Source: Lepidodermella squamata
Taxonomy: Eukaryota > Gastrotricha
DNA length: 64,000 bases
Assembly (NCBI GenBank): GCA_047495785.1
Contig: JBLDXI010000004.1
Span: forward strand, 1,364,001-1,428,000
Reading direction: 5' to 3'
The notes beneath the pieces were generated by a model. That model worked only from the letters and a program-made list of their open reading frames with translations, searched no databases and was not told the origin of the DNA. This document shows positions 31,676-42,908 of the stretch, in pieces. The position numbers and the translations under genes were made by a program. Every line of letters begins with the position of its first letter. Positions within the stretch are counted from its first letter, which is position 1.

Positions 31676-32793
31676 CACCTTTTCCACTTGCATTTTACCA
31701 CCGTACAATTGCATTTTTCCGATCTATTTATAGCCTGTTTTTGTTCACGTGAATAACAGCTATGATTTATTGTCGTCTTCTCCGTCGTCGTATTCCACTT
31801 CTATGGCAATGATAGTAATGAATGAATTTTATTGCTCTTAGCACTGATCACTGGCAAATTATCTGGCACGCGCCGAATTTTCTATATAACTATTCCATTC
31901 AGGGCGATTTTCTACTTTCATCTGTGCAACAATGAGTTACCTATTCTACAGTTAAATTGTATGCAGCAGGAGACGATACATTAATGCGCACTTACGGCAT
32001 TTCCCTTAAAATTTCTTGAAATGCCTATTTCTACTAAATCCGCAGAAATGGGACTCTTAAAAATACAAGGAATAAGCGCTGACTTCATTGGTGTGTTTAA
32101 TATTCTGGAATGTATAGCAAAGATTATTCCAAAATCAGGAGAGCCTATCATTAGAAATTATGCTACATTAAAAATATAACACAATGCACGAGAAACTGAA
32201 TTCTCATTCTTATTCCGCCGTGAACAATCCCAGAATAAGATGAAAAATTTGAAAAATAATGTCGACTGATTAACTCAGCCCGCCGTATTTTTACTTCAAG
32301 GCTTACACTCACCGCTGAATTTGGATATTTTGGGACACTTTTAATAGGATATTGGAATCAACTCAAGGTATTCAGAACCGCTTCGAAGTTTTGATTTTGC
32401 CGCTTCAAAATCAATTGAAATTTTCTAGACAACTTTTCTTCAAAAATATTGCAATTTTTGGGAGGTATATGTAGAAAATATTTTTATCAACATTTTCTCG
32501 GGCTTACAGCAGTCTGACCCCAATAAGTTAACTTAAAGGCTCTAAATAATGCAGCGAAATATCCTTGTCAGCGATGACTATTTGCAAAAAATTCGGCGCG
32601 TGCCTGATAATTTGCCAGTGATCAGTGCCAAGAGCAATAAAATTCATTCATTACTATCATTGCCATAGAAGTGGAATACGACGACGAAAAAGACGCCAAT
32701 AAATCATAGCTGTTATTCACGTGAACTGAAACAAGCTATAAGTAGATCGGAAAAATGCAATTGGACGGTGGTAAAGTGCAAGTGGAAAAGGTG
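31676..32793. mobile_element. Foldback element with ~220-bp terminal inverted repeats, TA duplication
   Basis: The left arm 31676-31893 begins CACCTTTTCCACTTGCATTT and the right arm (32577-32793) is its complement with a few mismatches. Arms include CACGTGAATAACAGCTATGA and TGGCAATGATAGTAATGAAT. Compared with the uninterrupted repeat at 14111, only TA is duplicated at the ends, consistent with a Tc1/mariner-superfamily integrase acting in trans. The 680-bp centre has no open frame of note. Confidence 0.82.
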
Positions 32794-32805
32794 TATTTTA
32801 TTAAA

Positions 32806-35543
32806 GGGTGAGGTAAAATCTGTCGCCCAAAAAGGTAAAGTTCGCCCCATTTGTGTCGCCCAAAATTAAACAAAGCCGCACTCATTGCGTAATCGCAGCA
32901 CGCGTCCACTTAAAGACGCACAGAATAGCGAGACTACGCACGTGGTTGATAATGAGTCGCCCCATAATAAATAGAGCCGCCCAATTTGATATTAGGGTTA
33001 TTGTAGTCATTAAAAATGATTTTAGAAGACGAAGAAGACGAGAATGCTCTTATTTCGGGCGAAGATGTGTTTGTAGCTGATAGCAGTGATGATGATAGCT
33101 CACCCATCACTGATGAGTCGACCAGTACTGGCAGCGAGTCGAGCAATAAATCGCCCTACAGCATGCAGCCGGCAAAATGGCACCCTGTTTTTTCGTCATC
33201 GGATGTAGACGAAGTTGAGGAGAAATGGCAGCAGCTAGCAACCGATGCTGGCAGCAGCGGCTGGACAGCGGCAAGAGGCATAAAAACCGCGAAGAAAAAC
33301 AACGAAGTATCTCAAACTTATTACTGCGCCGACTATTGTAGGAAGAAGCGCTGTCGAGCCGAAACGAAGATCGTTTACGGTGAAAGAATGCGGCTTATGA
33401 CAAACGGCATTGAACACCGGCACCCTGATGAGCCACTGCGAGGCCTGTCGTATCGCGTTCGCGCGGCCATTGACGCCTGCTACGACGAAGGAGTGAGTAA
33501 AACAACCCGAATTTTACGACTTCAATGATTTTTTTCATGATTTATGCAGTTTAAAACATTCACCGCTATCATTGCGCGCTTGGAAGAGAAAAATCGCAAC
33601 AAGCCTGACGAGGAGAAGATCGATATCAACAAAATCGACGATCATAAGATTCAGTACTACATCAAAAAGCTGAACAACGGCGGCAAAGCTGCGGTTCAAT
33701 TATTTACGTTGGCCGATTTCGACGATTTCGCTGCTGCTCATTGCGCGGTGCCGACCAACGAGCATCAGGCCTACGTCAATCACTGCGAGACTCACCTGCC
33801 GACTGCCAACGAGCCACAGGCGTTCAGGCTTCAAATGACCACGCCGGGCCTTCTTGGACTGCATTCGCATGCCGGCCCACTGCATCTGGACGGCACGTAC
33901 AAGACGAACTATATGGGTCTACCTGTTATCAACATGGGTACCACGGACAAGGCGCGTAAGTGGCACCCGACTTCATTCACGGTGGTGAGCGGCGAGAAGG
34001 AGCGCGATTACGAGGTCGCACTTAACGCTCACAAGGAGGCTTACAGGTAAGATAATCCTTCTTAAGTGTTTGCCTACCTGTTTACTCGCCGGTTTATAGG
34101 GTAGTGTATAAACAGCCGATGCCGACACCCCCGGTGATTGTACGCGACGGCGCCCTGGCTATCGTCAACGCCTGCAATAAAGTGTTCCCGGGCGTGAAGC
34201 AAGTCCAATGCTATGCACACGTTATGATGAACGTGGATGACAATCTACCGCTCATTAAGGTGATTGATGCCGGAACTGGAAAAATAGACCAAAAAGCCAC
34301 GAAAAAGAAGCGCGAAGAAGTGCGAGCGGCTGTTGTTTTATTACAGCAGTGCATCTCTGACATCGAATTCAATGAAGCGTCGGGTCATTTTTGCGACTTC
34401 TACTTATCCGACGAGGTAACCCGGCCGTTCATCGAATACTTCAAGCGGGTGTGGCTTGACGACTCGAATCGCAACACGTGGTACGAGGGGTTCGCCCCAG
34501 GCCTTCCATCGACCAACAACGCCAACGAATCGGGCAACAGGGACATAAAGCGGACTTGGACGGCTAGGCAGCAGCTGAAACTATTGAAATTACTCGAAAA
34601 GTTCATAGGTCAGGTGTTCCCGTTTTGGTCTTATCGCCGTGATGTGACGAATATCAACACAGCATGCCACTTCCAGGTTCTAGTAACCGTGGCTCTCCAT
34701 CACTGGCGAGGCGCTCTGGAATTTAAAGCCAAATCGGTCAAAATTCGGACCATTAATATCGATGGGGCTAGCTATCGCGTTTGGCGGCGTGATGGCGAAA
34801 AAATCGAAGATTACGAGAAAACCAGCTTTATCGTCCCATCCATTCAAAGCCGATTCGACAACTGGGCCGAATTCGTGAAGTATAAGCTGACCTATCATGT
34901 CGCAGTGTTGAGCAACGGGGTTTGGACTTGCCAGTGTCGCTACTACAGCAAAGAATTTGTTTGCTATCACTCGCTGGCCTTCGAAATCCTCTCTGGCCGC
35001 CCGGTACCGCCTGGTTATGCAAAACGGCTTACTAAGGTGGAAAAACCGGCGAAGCGTGGTCGCAAAAAGTTGGCGAAAGGGGCCCTGGCTATGCAACCTC
35101 TCGCCTATCTGGCCGGCGATCCGGATCTTGAACAAACTATCGTCAGCCCTCCTCCGGCTCAAGACGCAGAAACAACACCGGTTCGGTTAGCCCCAAAAGT
35201 CAGGCGCGTTGAAAAAGACTCGGAAGATGAAAATACTGATAAAATTGATGATGATGATGATGATGATCTTGAAAAAAAAGTTTCTTGTCAGTGCAAAAAG
35301 GGTTGTTACAAGCGAAAAGGCAAGCCATGCGCTTGTTTCTCGAGCAATTCAAAGTGTTCTGCTAAGTGTAAATGTGTTGAGTGCACCAATAAATAAAATT
35401 TGGCGGCGTTTTACCCACGCAGGGCGACTTTGTTTACTTTAGGGCGCGCCTCTCCAAAACGAGGGCGCGCTATTATCAAATGAGGGCTGAGATTAAACGA
35501 GGGCGGACTTTTACCTTTTGGGGCGGCAGATTTTATTTTACCG
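32806..35543 (+). mobile_element. Complete MULE DNA transposon with direct-repeat target site
   Basis: The terminal inverted repeats are similar: GGTAAAATCTGTCGCCCAAA at 32813, and on the other strand GGTAAAATAAAATCTGCCGC at the right end. Each is followed by AAAGGTAAAAG.. CGCCC-type sequence. The direct repeat TTTTATTAAA flanks the element (32796-32805 and 35544-35553); MULEs usually make 8-11 bp duplications. It encodes one spliced transposase (33016-35396) with no visible lesion. Confidence 0.85.
33016..35396 (+). CDS. MULE transposase with FLYWCH-like, SWIM and CXC zinc domains
   Basis: Exons 33016-33492, 33550-34046 and 34100-35396 join into 756 residues. Order: an acidic N-terminus, then a FLYWCH/WRKY-like zinc region (YYCADYCRKKRC ... 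GIEHRHPDE) at about 115-145. The MULE catalytic domain follows, with first aspartate in LHLDGTYKTNYMG, second in VIVRDGALAIVNACN, a C-x-H motif (VQCYAHVMM) and a glutamate in NNANESGNRDIKR. The SWIM zinc finger is WTCQCRYYSKEFVCYHSLAF. An acidic run of aspartates precedes a C-terminal tesmin/TSO1-like CXC domain (CQCKKGCYKRKGKPCACFSS). It presumably binds the terminal repeats and excises the element. All frames are open and splice phases agree, so it may be active. Confidence 0.88.
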
Positions 35544-35553
35544 TTTTATTAAA

Positions 35554-36030
35554 TGATGTTTGGTACCGGCGTAAGATTTTTCCATAATTCAAACGTTCAA
35601 ATAACTCTAGACCCGAAAAATCACCGTAATTTCGGTGATAAAAATCGGGCTTTTAGCTTATAAAATCCCCTCAATTAGGGCCCTGTCAGTATCCTTATTC
35701 ACGGATTTTCAACATTTATCTGAATTAATGCCCTAAATCACCTTAATTTATCTACAAAAACTGCAGGTATATATCCGCTGTAAGCATGAATTCAGATACC
35801 GAAACTGAATTCATGCATTCGGTAGATAAATTAGAGTGATATTTTTCTCTGGTTTTCAAATGTCATTCTTAAAAAGAGGCATTCATATAGCTTTAATAAA
35901 AATGGTCGCTGAAGTTGAAACTCACGATTGATCTGCAAGCGGCGTAATTTTGCGAAAACGTTCCATTTGCGAAATCACGTGTCTAAAAAACTCAATTTGC
36001 TAATTTATATCGAGAAAGTGAGGGAGCTGA
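35554..36030. other. Right remnant of split repeat and intergenic sequence
   Basis: 35549-35580 (TGATGTTTGGTACCGGCGTA) is the right part of the CCCTAA-type repeat interrupted by the foldback and MULE. Beyond it is AT-rich sequence down to the stop of the minus-strand gene at 36031. No exon seen. Confidence 0.55.
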
Positions 36031-39000
36031 TCAGACCGGAGGCTGTCCTTGCGGGCAACTCGCCGAATCCTGGCATGTTGCTGCATCAGCGCAGAGATGG
36101 ACACTCTGAAACAGAGAAACAGTGTGAAAATGGCGGATCATTTTGAGCAAAATCCTCACCGCAGTACTGCAAGCACTTTCAGACGTGTAACTGACATTTC
36201 CAACCTGTGATGGAACATTTTGAAGTTGATCAGAGTTACGCCTCGCATCAACTCACGGCAATGGATGGGCTCGAGCAAGACGGGAAGCAGCCAATGTAGG
36301 ATTTACCGCCAGCGTTGTAACAGTGTACGTAATTAACAACTGATTATTATGAAATGTTCATCGGTTGAGATTATCCACCAAAGCTCTTAAAAACCAACTT
36401 TTGCAAATTGCAAACGAGTCATAGCTGGCTCCATCTTGGCTTGCGGTCTGGAAAAGCAAAGTATTAACAAAATCGGAATTCCGCAAAGATAAACTCACAG
36501 TCGATGCTGGGCAATTCGAGCTGATCGGGACGCATACAGTGAGCGAATTTGAAGGCGGATCGACGCAACGTTTATATTTGCCCTTTAATTATTACCAATT
36601 ATAATTAGCAAAGGCGATGAACTTTTTTACCACCTGAATCGCAGCAATGCAGGTCTGGAAATTAGTAGCAAAAAGCGTGGTGCTAGATCCGACGCTTCCA
36701 CCCTGTAAAATTTGCGATTGAACTCAACAGTAAGAAATGAAAAACTGGTGTAAGGTTTCACGTCATATTTCCCAGCGCCGCTCGGGCACGAATCCAGGCA
36801 GCTACCTCCGCTCGAAGCATCATAACACATGTTGATAGACTAAATATTAAATAGTTTGGTAAATGGTGGTATAATCGATGGGAAATCGCTGAACCCCTGT
36901 ATCGCAACTAGTTTTCGACGCGAAGATCGTTTGGCTAGGTGTCTGTTTTACGAAAATCTATCAAAGCGTGGAATCATTGAAAATAGATCTCACATCTGTC
37001 CCGTCGCATGGCAATTGAGCAGGCTTGCACCCGGAGAACGTCGACCCGGTCGAACCAAAGCAACGGCGATGAGGGTAGAAGGACTGAGGGGCTGAAAATA
37101 CGATTTCACAGCACATTTCTATGAAGTTAATCATCAACCGACCAGATTCGCACTCGCCAAGATCGCTGAATGTAACGCCAGCTGAGAGGCTACTTGTACT
37201 ACCAGCCGGGCAGGTTTGGGTCCCATCAGTAGGGATGCATTTAACAAGAGCATAGGTTTGTGAATTCAGACAAAATTGATGTGGTTTCTACATAGAAAAT
37301 ATATAGAAATATTGATCGATTGTACCGATATATTGCACCGTATATGCCGCGAGATAGGTCATGCATTGGGCGTAATTCGTCCCAAAATCATCTGCGTTGT
37401 TGAACGTAGCCACCTACAAATGAGTTGAATAGGCAGGTAAAAACTTCACAACACATCGCTCACCAGACTCATAGGCGATCTACAAACGCCTCGACAAACG
37501 AAAGCCGAAGCCGATTTGCATAGAGCTGCGGGCTGAGAAAACGAAACACAGACAAGTTTTGTCGCCCGATAAAAAGAAAAATGATTTACTCACCCCGGCA
37601 GAGCAATGTTTCTTGTCGATGTAGATTCCACCGCTGAAAGCCTGAGATCAAAATGAAGATTCAAATTAGATCTAAAATTGTCTGAAACAAATACAGCACC
37701 TGTGTTTGAGTTGTACTGTCACAACCCGGGGAAGCCAACCGACAGCCAGCGAATGAGCTGTTCGATGTTGAGAAACACCGAACATGCTGCGAGAAATCTG
37801 AACTGCGGGCAGCTGCAAAAAAGAGGAAACGAATTGTTTGATTTAAACTTCGGATAAGTTCGGATAACGACAAATTCGGATAAATTTGCGTATTTGACCT
37901 CAATAAGCCTCAATAATTGCTGGCCTAAATTTTCCCAAAGTTATTCCCAAGCAATACGGGGGCATAGATTCTTCTGTCGCGATTGCCTCTTTCGGATACA
38001 GTGCTCCCCCGCTATATGCATGAGGGCCGGGTCCAGGGTCGTGCAATTATCGAGGGAGACAGCTAACGGGGGCTGTAAACGAGTCAGGGATTAAGTTTGA
38101 GCGAGTTGCTAGCCAGATGGCGCTGAGCAAACAGTTAACCTGACAACGCGTGATTTTTATTTCGCCTCTAGACTCTCTTTATTCTGAGCGATTATGTTTT
38201 ACGTTTCCTCGTGATTTTTAATACTAAGGCATTCACGATGTCTCGGCAACAGTGGGACACCTGGGTTCTTATTTTCAATCCTAAAATTTTAAAACTTTTG
38301 AAAACTTTCAAAGTTGAATTCCAAGATCATACGATAAGATTCCAAGATATATTTGCTTTTCAGAACTGCCAATATTGATCAGTTGTCAGTAGCATCGATT
38401 TTAGAAGCATTCATTATACGCAGCAGTGTTTTATGAATGACATTTTTCGATTTTTCATTAAATTAATCGAATCGAAGATATTGAGCACGAAATAGCTGTG
38501 AATCGCTCTCGTCGAGTTCGATTTTGTTTCGAAATGGCGCCTAGGCACCAAAATCCGTAGCTAGGCTAACAATTCCAACAACTCAGGACAACACGAACGA
38601 ATAATCTCGGCCTAATTACGAGAATAAATCGATGTATCAAAATTCAAATAAAACGCCTAATTCCTACTCGTGATGAGCTTTACAATATTAAATTCTCTTC
38701 TATATATTTTGAAGATAAGAGACCGTAACAAACCTCGAATCTGTCCCAAGCACTCCGTCAAGCTGAAAATCGGGGTCGATTCACTCTGAAATAAATGAGG
38801 ACAAAATCATACAGCATGAAAATGAGAGAGAATCTCACCCAGCCAGTCGGACATTTGCTGTCAATGGGCACGCAAGTAACCGCTGTGCTATTCATGCACT
38901 TCTTCGCCGGGTTTTCCTGTTGAAAAATTCAAATAATTAAAAAATTCAATCATTCTCGAAAAAGGAGTAATACCATGTAGGGCCGAATAACACTGATGCA

Positions 39001-39493
39001 GTCGTCGTAACGCGGCTTGAACGCCAAACCCGTGAAATTGAGATGCTGCCGTGAAATAATCGGTAAACAATTCAGCAATAATTAATTACTGAAGAAAATA
39101 CCGGAATTTCATCCTTCGAGCATGCCACGGTTCGAGACAAGCATCTCAGGGTGAACTGCTTCACGTTGTAACAGCTACGGGCCGACTGAAATCAGATCTA
39201 TGAAAATATGTTGACAAAAGGTTCGAAATCAACTAACGCCGTCCTTGCATGACGCAAAATCAGTAAACGTCGAGCCGAGCTATTTGCGAGAAATTATAGA
39301 TCAGAAATTATATAGATTTTTTAGATCAGAGTGAATTGTTGCCATTCTTGTATCCCACCTGAATTTCCTCGAATACAAAGCAATCGTCTTTGCAAGCGAT
39401 GAATTCATCGTTCCATCGTGATATGCATCGCTTGTAGCAGCCGCCGAAGCCAAAAGCGATGGCAAGTAGTAAATAGGCTGTTAACAAATTCAT
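36031..39493 (-). CDS. Long secreted cysteine-module protein, no CTLD (about 19 exons)
   Basis: Start at 39493 with a signal peptide (MNLLTAYLLLAIAFGFGG) and YKRCISRWNDEFIAC. Then the 14-residue linker LGSTFTDFASCKDG, SCYNVKQFTLRC, YDDCISVIRPYM, KKCMNSTAVTCVPIDSKC, a short linker, VRCFSTSNSSFAGC, a GGIYIDKKHCSAG exon and CKSASAFVCRGVCRS. The array then continues with YAQCMTYLAA, FCLNSQTYALVKC, RRCFGSTGSTFSGC, MCYDASSGGSCLDSC, YKRCVDPPSNSLTVC, a CYN...GCFPSC exon and a last exon CADAATCQDSASC ending at TGA (36031). It has the same exon-per-module plan as the CTLD genes but with roughly twice the modules and no lectin domain. Intron 6 (about 0.93 kb, 37.81-38.74 kb) is the largest. Unknown extracellular function. 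Confidence 0.8.
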
Positions 39494-39799
39494 CTATTAG
39501 CTTTTTAGTGAATAAAAACGAATGGATGTGAAAAACGATATTTTTTTAATTTGTGCCGTTGTAGGAAAGGCTGTTGAAGAGCCGAGATTAATAATCCATA
39601 TAGCACCAACGAATCCACATCATCGCTATTGGCTAAACTGAAAATTACCAAAGCACGCGAGTAAGAAGATGTTCTCTCAAAGTATGGCAGAGTATGTCTT
39701 GAAAATTTGGTGAAATTTGGTGAAAAATGGAGATATCTGTTTTGAGAAATTCAACTTGAATAAGAATAAAGATTTATGAATTTTAGCTTGAGTGCTTAC

Positions 39800-39943
39800 T
39801 CTGGTCATTTGTTTCTCTATGCTCCTAGTAAATCGGTTGCTGAACAGCAAGGAGCAGCGAACCTAGCTCATCTCTATACCCAAAGCCCTGTAGCTTGATG
39901 CCAGCATGAGGGGTAACAACATTGCGTAGAAATACGAAGCCAT
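39800..39943 (-). pseudogene. Exon 1 remnant of a cysteine-module gene
   Basis: From the ATG at 39943: MASYFYAMLLPLMLASS, a signal peptide like those of the 9093 and 23829 genes. Then GIEMS, a TAG stop (39863-39865) where paralogues have the tryptophan of NWVRCF, then VRCSLLFSNRFT. No further exons were recognised downstream. The upstream block at about 39972-40020 resembles that of the intact paralogues. Confidence 0.75.
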
Positions 39944-39971
39944 GTGATGAAAAATCAGCTGAAAGTTTACC

Positions 39972-41305
39972 TACGCTATGAAATTTGTAAAAATTGTTAT
40001 GAATCAAATATGTAATGACGGTGCGATTCAACGTGTGTGTGGTTTATTGCGCCACTATTTGGTGTGATGAAATTAAGCACGCTCTCACAGTCACGCAGAA
40101 GTCTCAACAATCTGAGCAACGGCGTTTTCTTTTCGGGCTTCTATTAAACAACTGCGCAGTAGCTTGGTCGCGTGTCGAAGAGGTCACTGCCAAGTCCATG
40201 TCGGAGTTATATAATGTCGGAGTTTTATTCGAACTATTATTTTGAACACATACAAGCCGTTTTCACAAAATAGAACGATAATTATGAATTATGATAAAGC
40301 ATGTGCGCGATTAACTAATAAAAACCAGCTTATTGAAATTTCCAACATTTTCCGACAGCTTTTTCCTGTAAAATCAGTGATATTTTTTAGCCAAATGAAG
40401 ATGTGTAAAATTAATGAAGCCTTCTGATAAATCTCAATGGAAGTTGACAATATTTTATGATGTTACTTCAAAACTCTGAAACCGACTTTTCAAGGCTCCC
40501 ACATTACGCTTGGCCGATGAATTCTGGCATGAATCCGTGTCGAAAGTAAAATTTCGGAAAATACGGGCATTTCACGCTCATCGTATACGAAAATATATGG
40601 TATTTCGTTGTATATTTTCGTTGGCAGGGTTTTCCGCAAAACAGCCAGCTATGGTCAAGCTGGGAGCTCAGATCAGATCTATTGAAAACTGACTGAAAAC
40701 TGTGCGGGAATTTATTCCATCACGTTTTATGTGAAATCGAAATAAAATGGATTATTAGAGATTATTAGATTTCTTGAATTTTCTGATTTTTTCTTTTCTT
40801 CATTATAATGACCTGGGATATTGGTGATATCCTTTCGTAACCTCAGGTGTATGTATTGCGATTTTTTATTTTGAATTCATCAGAAAATTTACTGATTTGT
40901 TATGCACAATGGCAGGAAAATGAAAAATCAGGTAGAAGTGACCCCAAAATAATATATTATGGCGGCTTCAAATTGGTGGAAGTTTCGTCGCTAAATTCCA
41001 GTTCGCAATTGGCACTTGGCACACTTCCAACATAAAATGTGTCTGTCCCAATATAGTGCAGGTCATTTTTTCGAGTTGCGTAATACATTTTCTTGATCGT
41101 GCCCCCGTTTTTAGCAATAAAAATACTACGCATTTTCCACGGCGATTTGAATGAAACTCTAAACACGTGTTGCAGAAATGCTTAGCCTCGAGTCGCGCGA
41201 AATAAGCCACCCGTTTTAAAAATTTGTAATCTGCTCGTCATTGAATTCATTTCGCTCGAATTGATTCAATAAACGTAGCTTTTTTAGAAAATTAAATGTC
41301 GAGCT
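39972..41305. other. Intergenic between two pseudogenes
   Basis: It holds the promoter-like block of the 39943 pseudogene. At 40640-40700, GTCAAGCTGGGAGCTCAGAT and TCTATTGAAAACT resemble the inverted repeat at 42597-42706. No exon seen. Confidence 0.45.
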
Positions 41306-42505
41306 ATGACTTGCTACTTTGCGTTATTGGTAATTGTCGTATTGGCTGCGGGACCATTAGCAACAATGCAAGATTAGGTTCGCTGCTTCTCGCAGTACGA
41401 CAACAGGTTTTCAAGGACTGCTACCCAGCTACGCCCGGCTGCAACCCTCTAACCGAATTTATGGTAATTTCATATGATTATAAATTACGAGCCCTTATCG
41501 ATTTCCTATTTTCAGTGGGCTCCCAAATGGCTGCGTGTCGGTCCTTGCACTAATGGCGTGAGTCGTTTTGCTCAATTTGATCCGAAATTAATTTGAAGTA
41601 TGAAATTTGCTGATTTTTTTGCAGAACAATCAAATGTATTACGAAGTACGAAGCGCTCACTCCCATGCGTCCCTGGCAACGTCGGCTGCGATCGGCAACG
41701 CGAAATTAACGTGAGTATAGCGAGGCGATTGTAATATCGAAATTTCGCATAAATGTTATTGTTGCATCCAGCTGTTCTGGTTCAGTAACTTCACGCTTAA
41801 GGCCAGCCAGAGAGAGTGTGAGAAAATTATGAGGGCTGTATTTGCGGGGAGTAATTTCCTGTCTTCGCTTCTATTATAGTTTGGTTTCTCTTGAACAGAA
41901 TCTGAAATTCAGGCAAAGTACCGCAAGTGGCGTCGTCAGAACCTGCGTTCCAGATTCATACACAGATTTTGCATTTTGTCAAAACAAAACAGCCGTGGCC
42001 GATCCGTTGAGGTCGCGAGGAGCAAGCCGAGCAATATCAACATGTTGAAATCGTTTACAAGCTTCACTAATTTCCGATCTAGCGATTACAGTGATAAAGA
42101 ATTAGGTATTTTACATAGTAAATGATGTAGTGCTGACTGATTAGCGAAGTCCGATCAAAATAAGCTGACAATTGCGCCTGAAGAACACTGAAAAGTTCGA
42201 AAAGTTCGATAAAACCCCCAAAGCGTTCAAAGTTATTTCAAATAGTCTGTAACTTACGCTCAAGCCGCAGAGAAGAGCGCAGCTTACAGCAACGACTTAG
42301 CGACCTTCAGCCATTCTGGTGAATTTGCAAACTTTAAAAGCCTGTTTTATCTGCAGCGATGAGCGGTTGCTGGCAATATTTGGCTGGGCACCCAGCGGCG
42401 GACTAACGAACAGCATCAGGTGGGATGGAGATGGCTCGATGGCTCTCTGGATATTTTAATTTATCTTGGACCTAAACTGGCTGATGATTGTGCTACGCTA
42501 TACGC
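41306..42505 (+). pseudogene. Decayed cysteine-module/CTLD gene
   Basis: The exon order is that of the 9093 gene. Exon 1 (ATG 41306) has a signal peptide, a TAG at 41375 in place of the tryptophan codon before VRCFSQYDNRFS, then a frameshift before CNPLTEF. Exon 2 is an intact 14-residue linker (WAPKWLRVGPCTNG). Exon 3 has indels around YEALTP. Then LFWFSNFTLKASQRECEK, an FRQST...VVRTCVPD exon with cysteine loss, and a CTLD remnant at 42250-42505 (SAAYSNDLATFS, IWLGTQRR, WRWLDGS, DDCATLY). Several independent lesions, so it is not functional. Confidence 0.82.
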
Positions 42506-42596
42506 TATCTGACCAAGATGAAGACTTAAGGGGTAAGTTGTAATGAATTGGTAATATTTCAATCTTTTTTATTATTACGCAAACCAGGTTAACCAG

Positions 42597-42706
42597 GGTC
42601 AAGCTGGGTGCTCAGATCAAATACACAAACGAGTTTTCAATAGATCTGATCAGATCTATTGAAAACTCGTTCAGATCTATTGAAAACTCGTTTGTGTATT
42701 TGTTTC
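42597..42706. repeat. Short inverted repeat with duplicated arm
   Basis: AAATACACAAACGAGTTTTC is followed by AATAGATCTGATCAGATCTA and then two copies of the complementary GATCTATTGAAAACTCGTT. It is therefore a hairpin with one arm repeated. A related single arm lies at 40665-40690. Confidence 0.75.
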
Positions 42707-42908
42707 AGGTATGACATTGGACTTGTGAATTTTCACGGGTGACCATTGATAGAACGTTCATTTATTTATTTAAGAGCTTAAGTCCGTAGCCGAACGCTCA
42801 CAACAATGTTAATCGGGCAATCCACTCATAGCCGGCAGAAAAATCAGAGTCATATTCAGTCCGTTTCAAATTCCATTTGCCAATTTTGGTAGTGATAATA
42901 CATCCAAA

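Noticed and set aside
41375-41377. TAG read-through or recoding in the cysteine-module copies
   Set aside because: The 41.3-kb copy carries additional frameshifts and lost cysteines, and the 39.9-kb copy lacks all downstream exons, so loss of function is simpler.
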